In this document: piece after piece, positions 52,811-60,524 of the stretch
How the letters are laid out: each line of letters begins with the position of its first letter
Position numbering within the stretch: position 1 is the first letter of the stretch
Assembly (NCBI GenBank): GCA_963700475.1
Contig: CAVOXR010000001.1
Span: 163,088-227,087 of the forward strand
Direction: 5' to 3'
Length of the DNA stretch: 64,000 bases
Source: Prado023 sp963700475
GTDB taxonomy: Bacteria; Actinomycetota; Actinomycetes; S36-B12; CAIYMF01
Translations under genes and position numbers: made by a program
The notes under the pieces: generated by a model
The model's database searches: none
Seen by the model: only the letters and a program-made list of their open reading frames with translations
What the model was told of the DNA's origin: nothing

Positions 52811-54043
52811 TCAGGTGCTGGCGCCGGGCACGAGACCGGCAAGGTCGACGGTGGGATCGGCCAGGTGCTCGGGGCTGGGTGTGGCACCGGAGCGCAGAAG
52901 GGCGTCCAGGGCGTCGCCCTGGTCCCAGATGTTGGCGTTCATCGCCGCGAGGACACGACCCTGGTGCAGCCAGAACGCGAGGAACTCCCGGGATGCCGGG
53001 TCCCCGCGGAACACCACCTGGTCCCAGGTGGTGGCATGCCCCCGGTACTCCATGCCGAACTCGTACTGGTCGGAGTAGAAGAACGGCAACTGAGTGAATG
53101 CCGTCGGAGTGCCGAGCATGGTGCCGGCCACCGCCAGGCCCTGCTTGATGGCGTTGTCCCAGTGCTCCACCCGCAACCGGGCACCCAGCAGCGGATGCCA
53201 CGCGTTGGCCACATCACCAGCGGCGAAGATCCTCGGATCGCTGGTCGTCAGGAACTCGTCGACCAGGATCCCGTTGTCCACCGCGAGGCCTGCCTCTCGG
53301 GCCAGCTCATCGCGGGGCACAGCACCGACCCCGATCACGATCAGGTCCCCCGCGATCGTCTCACCGTCGGTGGTGCGTACCCCCTGCGCCCGATCGGTGC
53401 CCACGACCTCCTCAACCCCGGTACCCACGCGCAGGTCAACACCATGCTCGGCGTGCAGGTCGGCGAACACCGCCCCGACCTCCGGGCCGAGGACCCGCAC
53501 CAGCGGGAACGGATCCGGGGTGAGCATCGTCACCTCGGCGCCGAGCATCCGCGCACACGCGGCCACCTCACAGCCGATCCACCCCGCCCCGACCACCACG
53601 ACCTGACCCGCGCGAGGAATGAGCTCACGCAGCGCCTCTGCGTCCGCCACCGTGCGCAGCGACACCACACCCGGCAGGCCCGCGCCGGGGACGTCCAGCC
53701 GCCTGGGCGCGGCACCGGTCGTGAGCAGTAGCCGGTCGTACGCCAGCGACTCGCCGCCAGAGATCTGCACCTGGCTGGTGGCCCGGTCGATCCTGGTCAC
53801 CGTCGTGGCGGTCCTCACCTCGATGTCGTGCTCGGCATAGAACACCGCGGGGTGGACCAGCATGTCGGCCATCGCCTTGCCGCCCAACAGGAAGCCCTTG
53901 GACAGCTCAGGGCGCGCATAGGGCAGCGCGAGTTCCTCCCCGATCAGCACTACCCGGCCGTCGAAACCGGCCTCCCGCAGGCCCTGCGCCGCCTTCGCCC
54001 CCGCCAGCGAGGCACCCACGATCACGAACACCCGATCCGCCAT
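52811..54043 (-). CDS. Ferredoxin-reductase-like FAD protein
   Basis: The 410-residue protein has the FAD motif VFVIVGASLAGAKAAQGLRE, the NAD(P) motif VVVVGAGWIGCEVAACARML, the DPRIFAAGDVANAWHPLLG segment and a C-terminal reductase domain. It matches bacterial ferredoxin or rubredoxin reductases that serve cytochrome P450s or dioxygenases; the partner ferredoxin is not visible nearby. The ATG at 54043 follows GGGAG. Confidence 0.9.
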   Translation of the reverse strand: MADRVFVIVGASLAGAKAAQGLREAGFDGRVVLIGEELALPYARPELSKGFLLGGKAMADMLVHPAVFYAEHDIEVRTATTVTRIDRATSQVQISGGESLAYDRLLLTTGAAPRRLDVPGAGLPGVVSLRTVADAEALRELIPRAGQVVVVGAGWIGCEVAACARMLGAEVTMLTPDPFPLVRVLGPEVGAVFADLHAEHGVDLRVGTGVEEVVGTDRAQGVRTTDGETIAGDLIVIGVGAVPRDELAREAGLAVDNGILVDEFLTTSDPRIFAAGDVANAWHPLLGARLRVEHWDNAIKQGLAVAGTMLGTPTAFTQLPFFYSDQYEFGMEYRGHATTWDQVVFRGDPASREFLAFWLHQGRVLAAMNANIWDQGDALDALLRSGATPSPEHLADPTVDLAGLVPGAST

Positions 54044-54109
54044 GACAACTCCCAACACAGGGCACGGAACCCAACCACCTCAACGATGCTGACACACCCA
54101 CGCCCCACC

Positions 54110-54241
54110 CGGAAGAGCCAGACACCCCGACTCGGCGAACGACTCCTCGTCGCTGGAGCAGCCGGCACAGGCCGATCCCGTCACTGTCGGGCAGGCCAGG
54201 GTCCAGCAGCACCGGGTCCGGTTGCCGGGTCAGGTCGTCGG
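54110..54241 (-). pseudogene. Remnant of a response-regulator receiver domain
   Basis: The minus-strand frame reads LTRQPDPVLLDPGLPDSDGI, then GLCRLLQRRG, which is the phospho-acceptor region (LLDLGLPDxDG) of a response regulator. The rest of the domain and any HTH are missing. It lies between the flavoprotein and the amine oxidase as a decayed fragment. Confidence 0.45.
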
Positions 54242-54327
54242 GCGACACTCGTGGCGGATTCCGCCAAATCCCACCAACCCGTGCCATGGGCCCCCTATGG
54301 TCTGGCTCACCCAACTGAGGAGCCACG

Positions 54328-55980
54328 ATGGCACGCACCCCACTGGCCCGCCGACTGCAGGCGGTCGCGCACGCCCACCAGACCGCCGACGCGACCGGGG
54401 TTCCCGCTGACGAGGTGTTGGGCGCTCAGCTGAGCCGGCGACGGTTCCTGACCGGCGCAGCGGCGTTGGCCGGTGCGACCGCCCTGACCGGCATGGCTCA
54501 AGGGCGCGCGTCGGCCGCTTCGACGCCGCGTCTGCAGCCACGCATCGCGGTGGTCGGTGCCGGCATCGCGGGGATGACGGCGGCCATGCGTCTGACCGAT
54601 CTGGGGTTCACCAAGGTCGGGGTGTACGAGGCGAACCCCGACCGCATCGGAGGGCGCGTGTGGACCGACCACTCCGGGTTCTGGAACGACGGCCAGATCG
54701 CCGAGTGGGGTGGTGAGCTGATCGACTCGAACCACAAGACGGTCCTGGGTCTCGCCCAGCGGTTCGGCATCCCCACCTTCGACACCCAGCAGAACCAGGC
54801 TGAGGACATCTACTACTTCGACGGCGGCTACTACCCCGCCTCGGCCGTCCTTGACGACTTCAAGGCCGTGAACGCTGCGATCACCAAGGACATGCAGAGC
54901 TTCACGTGGCCGATCGCCTACAACACCACCAACACCGCGGCCGGGATCGCACTGTCGAACATGACGCTCTACGACTGGATCGAGACCCGGGTCCCCGGAG
55001 GGCACGCGTCACGGATGGGCCAGCTGCTCGATGTCGCGTACAACATCGAGTACGGCGAGGAGACAACGCGCCAGAGCGCTTTGAACCTGCTCGGGCTGCT
55101 GGGGTGGAAGGCCTCACCGGGGAACTTCAGCATGTACGGCCTGTCCGACGAGCGCTGGAAACTGCTCGGAGGCAATGACCAGATCATCACCGGACAGGTC
55201 GGCGTGGTCGGCAGGGACCGGATCAGCACCGGATGGTCCCTGGAACGGGTCACCCGCAACAGTGACGGATCGCTGACCCTGAGCTTCCGCGTAGGAAGCA
55301 CGACCAGGACCGTGACAGCCGACAAGGTCATCCTCGCGCTGCCCATCGCCATCCTGCGCCAGCTCGAGGCAGCCGGCGCGTTCGCCGGCGCCGGGTTGGA
55401 CCCGCTCATGGTCGGGGTCTTCCGCAACTACCCGATGGGCGCCAACGCCAAGGTGCAGCTGCAGTTCACCGACCGGCTCTGGAACCAGTCAGGCCCATGG
55501 GGCGGGCCGAGCAACGGCGAATCGTTCTCCGACCAGGGCTACCAGCTCTACTGGGACGTCACCCGCGGCCAGGCCGGCACCTCAGGGATCCTGGTCAACT
55601 ACACCGGCGGTGACGTGACCCGGGCGCTGACCGCCTCGGCTCCCTTCGCCACCACCGCCAGCCCCGGCACACTGGGCAGGTCGATCTCGACCATGGCCAG
55701 GACCTTCCTGGGCCAGGTCGAGCCCGTCGTGCCCGGACTCAGCTCACGGTGGAACGGCAAGGCCGCCGCCAGCCTCTGGCACCTGAACCCCTACACGCGG
55801 GGCGCCTACTCCTACTGGAGCCCCGGCTACTGCCAGCAGTACTCCGGATACGAATCCATCCCGCAGGGCAACCTGCACTTCGCAGGCGAGTACATCTCCA
55901 ACGACTACCAGGGCTACATCGAAGGCGGAGCCGTCGAAGGCCTCCGCGCCGCGAACGAGATCTACACCTACGCCAAATAG
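54328..55980 (+). CDS. Tat-exported flavin amine oxidase
   Basis: The 550-residue protein begins with a Tat signal (SRRRFLTGAAALAGATALTG, residues ~36-55), so it is exported folded with its cofactor. FAD binding is clear: IAVVGAGIAGMTAAMRL, YEANPDRIGGRVWTD, and the late LHFAGEYISNDYQGYIEG segment. This is the flavin-containing amine oxidase family (polyamine, L-amino acid or related oxidases). The ATG at 54328 follows GAGGAG. Substrate unknown. Confidence 0.92.
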   Translation: MARTPLARRLQAVAHAHQTADATGVPADEVLGAQLSRRRFLTGAAALAGATALTGMAQGRASAASTPRLQPRIAVVGAGIAGMTAAMRLTDLGFTKVGVYEANPDRIGGRVWTDHSGFWNDGQIAEWGGELIDSNHKTVLGLAQRFGIPTFDTQQNQAEDIYYFDGGYYPASAVLDDFKAVNAAITKDMQSFTWPIAYNTTNTAAGIALSNMTLYDWIETRVPGGHASRMGQLLDVAYNIEYGEETTRQSALNLLGLLGWKASPGNFSMYGLSDERWKLLGGNDQIITGQVGVVGRDRISTGWSLERVTRNSDGSLTLSFRVGSTTRTVTADKVILALPIAILRQLEAAGAFAGAGLDPLMVGVFRNYPMGANAKVQLQFTDRLWNQSGPWGGPSNGESFSDQGYQLYWDVTRGQAGTSGILVNYTGGDVTRALTASAPFATTASPGTLGRSISTMARTFLGQVEPVVPGLSSRWNGKAAASLWHLNPYTRGAYSYWSPGYCQQYSGYESIPQGNLHFAGEYISNDYQGYIEGGAVEGLRAANEIYTYAK

Positions 55981-56086
55981 CCAGGCGGGGCCAAGCCGCT
56001 GGCCCGGACCAGGGCAGTCCGGCCGAGTGCACGGCCGTTGCCACTCAGCCCGGCCGGGTCAGGGCCACGTTGCGGTCGAGGGGCGG

Positions 56087-56215
56087 TCAGTCGCTCAGGT
56101 CCCAGGCTGCGACCATCTTCCCGTCTTCGCCTGTGGACCCGACGAGCATGAACGACTCGGAGGGGACGTCCAGCTCGTGGACCCCCGCAGCCAGTTCGGC
56201 CGGGGTTCTCCGAGC
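56087..56215 (-). pseudogene. C-terminal remnant of an unknown protein
   Basis: The frame reads RTPAELAAGVHELDVPSESF then MLVGSTGEDGKMVAAWDLSD and stops. No start codon is available in frame before the next remnant's stop. I think it is the tail of a disrupted gene. Confidence 0.35.
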
Positions 56216-56224
56216 TGACCCCCC

Positions 56225-56413
56225 TTAGGCTTCGCGCGCATCCTCTCGCTGGGCTGCGTGCCGGCGCTCGATCTCGACCAGCTCGGCGTCCGAGGCGGAC
56301 TCCAGCTTCATGAGCCGGTCGTCGGCCTTGGGTAGCGCGTGCAGGACCTCGTCCAGTTTGTGGTGCAGAGCTTCCTGCTGTCGGGTCTGGGTGTGCTTGG
56401 AGGACGATCGCTG
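56225..56413 (-). pseudogene. Low-affinity iron permease remnant (C-terminus)
   Basis: The sequence HTQTRQQEALHHKLDEVLHA then LPKADDRLMKLESASDAEL matches the conserved C-terminal tail of low-affinity iron permease family proteins. The membrane part is missing and an in-frame stop lies just upstream. This is a truncated 3' fragment. Confidence 0.5.
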
Positions 56414-56459
56414 CCCTTGTCACCTCAGCCGGCTCGCCCATGAGTGATCCCTCCGTCGT

Positions 56460-56486
56460 CCGTAGGTCAACAGCGTAGACCTACGG
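56460..56486. promoter_or_regulatory. Operator with nested palindromes, upstream of the diacylglycerol-kinase-like gene
   Basis: CCGTAGGTC (56460-56468) pairs with GACCTACGG (56478-56486), a 9-9-9 inverted repeat. The inner 12-mer CGTAGACCTACG is at 56474-56485. The same core occurs at 58703-58714 and 60442-60453. It lies just before the -35. Confidence 0.65.
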
Positions 56487-56489
56487 TGC

Positions 56490-56518
56490 TTGACATGCAG
56501 CCCCCCGAGGCGTGTACT
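56490..56518 (+). promoter_or_regulatory. Promoter of the diacylglycerol-kinase-like gene
   Basis: TTGACA (56490-56495), then 17 bases, then TGTACT (56513-56518), fits a sigma-70-type promoter. The operator lies four bases upstream. The transcript would start near 56525. Confidence 0.5.
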
Positions 56519-56525
56519 GAAACCC

Positions 56526-56553
56526 ACGAACCGAAGGGACACACCGTGAACAC
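56526..56553 (+). repeat. Leader repeat, copy 1
   Basis: CGAACCGAAGGGACACACC followed by (G/A)TGAACACC recurs at 62251-62279 with one base deleted. It includes the ribosome-site region and first codons of the two mini-ORFs. Confidence 0.5.
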
Positions 56554-56596
56554 CCTCTCCGACTTCGCGGCCCGTGAACGGAAGGGGTCGACATGA
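56546..56596 (+). CDS. Leader mini-ORF overlapping the diacylglycerol-kinase-like start
   Basis: A GTG-started 16-residue ORF (VNTLSDFAARERKGST) ends in a TGA that overlaps the next ATG (ATGA). The AAGGGA before it is a weak ribosome site. It could couple translation of the downstream gene. Confidence 0.45.
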   Translation: MNTLSDFAARERKGST

Positions 56597-57324
56597 CCAG
56601 CGTTGCTGTGATCGCACACTCGGGCAAGACGTTCGGCGGAGGGCTCGGGGAGCTCCGCCAGGTCCTCGACGCCGCAGGTTTCGGGCAGCCGCTGTGGTAC
56701 GAGGTGGCCAAGAGCCGACAGGCGCCCGACTGCGCGCGCGAGGCCATCGAGGCAGGTGCGGATCTGCTGTTCGTCTGGGGAGGTGACGGCACGGTGCAGC
56801 GCTGCATCGACACCGTCGCCGGGACCGGGACGACCATCGCGATCCTCCCGGCGGGGACGGCCAACCTGCTGGCCAAGAATCTCGGCGTCCCGCAGGACAT
56901 CGCGGCCGCGGTGGAGATCGGCCTGCACGGCGACCGTCGTCCCCTGGACACCGGCACCGTCAACGGTGAGCACTTCGCCGTGATGGCCGGCGCCGGGCTC
57001 GACGCGTTGATGATCCGCGATGCAGACGCCGGGCTCAAGGACCGCGTCGGCAGAGCGGCCTATCTGTGGACCGGGGCGAAGAACCTCGGTGCGAGCCCGG
57101 TCCGGGCCAAGGTCGATGTGGAGGGCCGACGGTTCTTCAAGGGCACCATCACCTGCGTGCTGGTGGGCAACGTGAAGGACGTGTTCGCCGGCATCGAGGT
57201 CTTCGACGGGTCCCGGCCCGACGACGGCCTGATGGAGATCGGCGTCGTCACCGCCAAGAGCCGCACCCAGTGGGCGCGGACCATCGGTCGCGTCGTTCTC
57301 GGCCGGGCCGAGAGCTCGCCCTGA
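56593..57324 (+). CDS. Diacylglycerol/sphingosine-kinase-family protein, 3'-truncated
   Basis: The 243-residue protein has the DAGK catalytic motif LFVWGGDGTVQRCIDTVAG and AILPAGTANLLAKNLGVP, plus GEHFAVMAGAGLDALMIRDA and TITCVLVGNVKDVFAGIEVF. The family usually has ~290-310 residues and ends in a beta lobe after a helix like VVLGRAESSP; here a stop comes exactly there, so roughly the last 50 residues are missing. It may be inactive. Controlled by the 56460 operator. Confidence 0.75.
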   Translation: MTSVAVIAHSGKTFGGGLGELRQVLDAAGFGQPLWYEVAKSRQAPDCAREAIEAGADLLFVWGGDGTVQRCIDTVAGTGTTIAILPAGTANLLAKNLGVPQDIAAAVEIGLHGDRRPLDTGTVNGEHFAVMAGAGLDALMIRDADAGLKDRVGRAAYLWTGAKNLGASPVRAKVDVEGRRFFKGTITCVLVGNVKDVFAGIEVFDGSRPDDGLMEIGVVTAKSRTQWARTIGRVVLGRAESSP

Positions 57325-57556
57325 ATTGGTGGAGGACAAGAGGACGGGGGAGAGAAACGGAAGGATGGTCGGTGCCCCCGGTGCTGGACCAGGACACTGA
57401 CGACCCCGTTCCGCTCTCCTCGAACCAGCCGACCCGGATGTGCCCGGCGGGCGAGTTCGACGAACGCGAGATCTTCATCTCGAAGCTGCCCTGCGCGACC
57501 AGGACATTCTGTGTTGGGAATCCTTCGATATCGGGCTGGTTGTTCGGCTCACTCAC
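57248..57556 (-). CDS. Hypothetical protein overlapping the diacylglycerol-kinase-like gene
   Basis: The GTG at 57556 has GAGGAG six bases before it, and 24 bases separate it from the CsbD stop. The first half (VSEPNNQPDIEGFPTQNVLV, then AQGSFEMKISRSSNSPAGHI) looks like real protein. The second half becomes Arg-rich and runs antisense over the kinase-like gene. Both convergent genes appear to be cut by one deletion near 57325-57400. Confidence 0.4.
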   Translation of the reverse strand: MSEPNNQPDIEGFPTQNVLVAQGSFEMKISRSSNSPAGHIRVGWFEESGTGSSVSWSSTGGTDHPSVSLPRPLVLHQFRASSRPGRERRDRWSAPTGCGSWR

Positions 57557-57580
57557 GGTCGACTCCTCGTCGCTCGTCAC

Positions 57581-57805
57581 TCACTTGTCGTGCAACGCGT
57601 CCTTGGCCTTGTCGGCCACGTCCTCGGCCTTGTCCTTGACGTGATCGACGAATCCCGAAACCGCGTCCTTGACGTCGTCGACCTTCTCCTCGGCCTCGCC
57701 GGTCTGCCGGTCGGCCTTGCCCTGGGCTTCCAGGTCCTTGTCACCGGTGACGATCCCCGCGACCTCCTTGGCCTGACCCTGGACCTTGTCTGATGTGGCA
57801 CCCAT
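57581..57805 (-). CDS. CsbD-family stress protein, copy A
   Basis: The 74-residue protein begins MGATSDKVQGQAKEVAGIVT and has the CsbD helical, Lys/Asp/Ala-rich pattern. CsbD proteins rise under sigma-B-type general stress; their role is unknown. The ATG follows GGAGGG. It is downstream of the GPGG membrane peptide and close to the divergent TetR. The N-terminal half is nearly identical to copy B at 59811-60035; the C-terminal halves diverge. Confidence 0.88.
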   Translation of the reverse strand: MGATSDKVQGQAKEVAGIVTGDKDLEAQGKADRQTGEAEEKVDDVKDAVSGFVDHVKDKAEDVADKAKDALHDK

Positions 57806-57899
57806 GGTGCGTTCCCTCCTGTGACTCGCGTCGCCGTCCCGGATGGACGCCGACCGAACGTGTGTGCCCGATCGGGCCGTGGCCCGGCGGGATGGACCG

Positions 57900-58043
57900 T
57901 CAGCTGAAGATGCTGACCCCACCGGGGCCGACGAGCAGCCCGGCGATGATCAACACGGCTCCCCACAGCACCTGCTTGCGGAGAAGTGCGAATACGCCGG
58001 AAACGACGAGCACCACGGCGATGATCCACAAGATCGTGGTCAT
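57900..58043 (-). CDS. GPGG-motif small membrane protein, copy A
   Basis: The 47-residue protein has two membrane helices and ends LLVGPGGVSIFS. It differs at only three of 47 positions from copy B. The start ATG at 58043 is preceded by AGGGTG. It probably shares a transcript with CsbD. Confidence 0.85.
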   Translation of the reverse strand: MTTILWIIAVVLVVSGVFALLRKQVLWGAVLIIAGLLVGPGGVSIFS

Positions 58044-58162
58044 CAGAATCACCCTGCCTTCACTTGGATCGTCCTGCTGATGGCGCGGCCAGCTGAATGG
58101 GGAGGGCTGGCCAGTGTGAGCGTCCCGCCAACTCGGCGGTTGGTGTGGGTGAGGGGTCATGG

Positions 58163-58558
58163 TCAGTCCCTCGTGTTCGGAGCGGCTGGTGGGTCCGCGG
58201 TGGTTGAGGACTCGGCCCGCGCCTGCTCCGTGTGTTCGTCGTCGAGCTGTTGGGTGAGCCGGTCACGGTCGGTGCGCAGCGCCTGGGACTCCTTCTGGGA
58301 CCCCTTGAGCGCCCGGCGTGACTTTCGCGAGGCCATGCGCTTGTTGAAGACCCCGAGCAGCAAGCTCAACCCCAGCATCCCCAGGACCCCGATGATGATC
58401 CCGTAGAGGAACAACTGCCCGGTCGTCAGCCCGCTGAGCTGCAACCCGAGGACGGTGAAGTCCTGGCCGAGCAGGTGCTCGCTGCCGCTGTTGGCCAGGA
58501 CACCGGACAGCCCGACACCGACGGCGGCCAGCAACATGAGCAATCCGACGATGACCAT
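58163..58558 (-). CDS. Membrane protein with C-terminal coiled coil
   Basis: The 131-residue protein has two membrane helices (IVGLLMLLAAVGVGLSGVLA and LFLYGIIIGVLGMLGLSLLL) then a Lys/Glu-rich tail (KSRRALKGSQKESQALRTDR) likely to form a coiled coil. The ATG at 58558 follows GGAGG with nine bases between. It is the first gene of the minus-strand copy A module and is absent from copy B. Confidence 0.7.
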   Translation of the reverse strand: MVIVGLLMLLAAVGVGLSGVLANSGSEHLLGQDFTVLGLQLSGLTTGQLFLYGIIIGVLGMLGLSLLLGVFNKRMASRKSRRALKGSQKESQALRTDRDRLTQQLDDEHTEQARAESSTTADPPAAPNTRD

Positions 58559-58674
58559 GAAGTCGGGCCTCCGAGCGCCTCGGTGAGGGAAGCCCCTCGA
58601 CGCCCTGAGAATCAGCGGCGGCGGTCCATCGACTGGCGCTGACCGCCCGCCATACCTGGGACACCTCCAGTGAA

Positions 58675-58728
58675 CCGCGGACCTGCCAGCATTGTCAATG
58701 GATGTAGACCTACGCTGTATGCCGCCAT
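58675..58728. promoter_or_regulatory. Divergent promoter with palindrome, copy A
   Basis: It contains TGTAGACCTACG (58703-58714), one base from the CGTAGACCTACG core, between TTGTCA (58692-58697) and CTGTAT (58715-58720), a plausible rightward promoter. Leftward, TTGACA is the complement of 58693-58698. Sequence and layout parallel the 60415-60470 region. Confidence 0.6.
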
Positions 58729-58787
58729 TGGAGTCCCTCATCTCGTACCGTGTGGCACAGTGACCAGTCGACCCCCAGGAGAGCCCG

Positions 58788-58823
58788 ATGACCATCGAGA
58801 TCGATCCACCGGATGTCCGGTGA
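58788..58823 (+). CDS. Upstream ORF overlapping the TetR copy A start
   Basis: An 11-residue ORF (MTIEIDPPDVR) with ribosome site AGGAGAG ends in a TGA at 58821-58823, past the TetR ATG at 58813. Copy B starts with a similar sequence (MRKEIDPHP) directly fused to the TetR frame. So a frameshift probably moved the copy A start. Confidence 0.5.
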   Translation: MTIEIDPPDVR

Positions 58824-59487
58824 CCCGCAGCCCGCCCCGCTGAGCCGGGCGCTGGTCCTACGGACCGCACTGGACATCATCGATCGCGACGGCGTGGCGG
58901 GGCTGTCGATGCGCCGACTCGGTGGCGCCCTGAACCGCGACCCGATGTCGCTCTACCGCTACGCGGCGAACAAGGCCGCCCTGCTCGACGGGGTCGCCGA
59001 GCTGGTCCTCGAGCAACTCACCGTCGACACCACCGATGACGACTGGGAGTCCCAGCTGCGCACGGTGGCCCGCACCTACCGGGACCTGGCCCTGGCCCAC
59101 CCCCACGTGGTGCCCCTGCTGGTCACCCGCCCCCTGGCCACCCCCCTGGCCCTGCGCCCCGTGGGCACCCTGCGCCCCCTGGAACACGTCCTGGAACTGC
59201 TGACCCGCGCCGGATTCAGCACCGTCGACGCGCTGCACATCTACCGCTCCCTCTTCGGGTTCCTGCACGGCCACGTCCTCAACGAGCTCCAGGAACTGGT
59301 CGACAACCCCGAGGAGACCGACGACCTGCTCCGCCTCGGCCTGCACCGCCTGCCCCTCAAGGAGTTCCCCCTGCTGCGCAGCCTCGCCCGCGACCTGGCC
59401 AACTACGACGGCGCCGCCGAACTCGAACGCGGCCTCGACATCCTGCTCACCGGAGTGCGCATCACCTACCCGCGCATCCCCGGGTAA
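58813..59487 (+). CDS. TetR-family regulator, copy A
   Basis: The 224-residue protein has the N-terminal TetR HTH (ALDIIDRDGVAGLSMRRLGG, then DPMSLYRYAANKAALLDGVA) and a tetracycline-repressor-like C-terminal half. Compared with copy B I count about 31 differences over about 210 aligned residues. The ATG at 58813 lacks a strong ribosome site because the strong one (AGGAGAG) belongs to the upstream ORF. It likely represses the divergent CsbD/GPGG genes through the shared palindrome. Confidence 0.88.
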   Translation: MSGDPQPAPLSRALVLRTALDIIDRDGVAGLSMRRLGGALNRDPMSLYRYAANKAALLDGVAELVLEQLTVDTTDDDWESQLRTVARTYRDLALAHPHVVPLLVTRPLATPLALRPVGTLRPLEHVLELLTRAGFSTVDALHIYRSLFGFLHGHVLNELQELVDNPEETDDLLRLGLHRLPLKEFPLLRSLARDLANYDGAAELERGLDILLTGVRITYPRIPG

Positions 59488-59736
59488 AGCCACGAGCGCC
59501 TTCCGGACCAGACCCGTTGGGAAGAGGGTACCGGCGAGGTCCTCGAGCAGCTGCGCCGCGGTTGCCGGGCCGCCGAGCTCGTCGTAGACGCGGACTGTCG
59601 CGCGGTCCTGGCGGAACACCGATCGAGCCCCCAGGCATGGGAAGTCGGGGTGACGGATCATCGCGTGAAGGGACTCGATGAGTTCCGCCTCGCCTGCGGT
59701 GGCCGGATCGGCCACCTGCGGGCCGAGATGGTCCAT
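59488..59736 (-). pseudogene. GntA/YqcI-family remnant (N-terminus)
   Basis: The ATG at 59736 has GGAGGGAG upstream and the frame reads MIRHPDFPCLGARSVFRQDR and ATVRVYDELGGPATAAQLLE, matching the N-terminal part of YqcI/YcgG-type (GntA-like) haem proteins. It loses resemblance near 59510, right next to the TetR copy A stop. A deletion or duplication boundary cut this gene. Confidence 0.55.
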
Positions 59737-59810
59737 GTCGTTCTCCCTCCACGGCTGTGCCCGCGTCGGCCCGCCCCCGCAGGGGGTTGGGCTGACACGG
59801 GCACCGACGA

Positions 59811-60035
59811 TCACTTGCCGGGCAGCTTGTCCTTGGCCGTGTCGGCCAGGTCCGCGGCCTTGTCCGTGACGTCGCCGAGGACGTCCTTCAACTTGGCCTT
59901 AGCCTCGTCCATCTTCTCCTCGGCCTCGCCCACCTTGCGGTCGGACTTGCCCTGGGCTTCAAGGTCCTCGTCACCGGTGACGATTCCTGTGACCTCCTTG
60001 GCCTGTCCCTGGATCTTGTCTGATGTGGCACCCAT
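59811..60035 (-). CDS. CsbD-family stress protein, copy B
   Basis: The 74-residue protein begins MGATSDKIQGQAKEVTGIVT. The ATG follows GAAGGAG. It shares the N-terminal half with copy A but has its own C-terminal half (KLKDVLGDVTDKAADLADTA). It lies in the same order, GPGG peptide then CsbD, opposite a TetR gene. Confidence 0.88.
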   Translation of the reverse strand: MGATSDKIQGQAKEVTGIVTGDEDLEAQGKSDRKVGEAEEKMDEAKAKLKDVLGDVTDKAADLADTAKDKLPGK

Positions 60036-60154
60036 GGTGATCTCCTTCTGGGTCACTCGCGGCGCCGCCCCGGATGAGCGGCGAACGAACTGCTGTGCCC
60101 CGATTGGGGCGCTGGCCCTGTCGCGGCGAATGGTCGCCGCGACAGCACGACCGG

Positions 60155-60298
60155 TCAGCTGAAGATGCTGACCCCGCCGGGCCCGACGAGCAGGCCGGCG
60201 ATGATCAACACGGCGCCCCACAGCATTTCCTTACGGATCAACGCGAACACGCCGGAAACGACGAGCACCACGGCGATGATCCACAGGATTGTGGTCAT
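60155..60298 (-). CDS. GPGG-motif small membrane protein, copy B
   Basis: The 47-residue protein matches copy A except at three positions and ends VGPGGVSIFS. It precedes CsbD copy B by 119 bases and shares the divergent palindrome region with TetR copy B. Confidence 0.85.
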   Translation of the reverse strand: MTTILWIIAVVLVVSGVFALIRKEMLWGAVLIIAGLLVGPGGVSIFS

Positions 60299-60414
60299 CA
60301 GAATCACCCTGCCTTCACTTCGATCGTCTTGCTGGTGGCCGACCGGCAGACGCCGGTCGGTTGAGTTGCTCCCGCCCTCGATCACGAGCAATCGGCGGTA
60401 CACCTCCAGTGAAC

Positions 60415-60470
60415 CTCGGACCCTCAGGGTTGTCAATTCAGCGTAGGTCTACGTTGTCAGCCGTCATTGT
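60415..60470. promoter_or_regulatory. Divergent promoter with perfect palindrome, copy B
   Basis: CGTAGGTCTACG at 60442-60453 is a perfect inverted repeat (CGTAG-GT-CTACG). TTGTCA (60430-60435) is 6 bases upstream. The surroundings align with the copy A region, so the whole divergent promoter was duplicated. Confidence 0.65.
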
Positions 60471-60524
60471 AGTAAGGTGGTCGTCGCGATACCGGAAGGA
60501 CCGGTAGACCTTGAGGAGGGCCTC

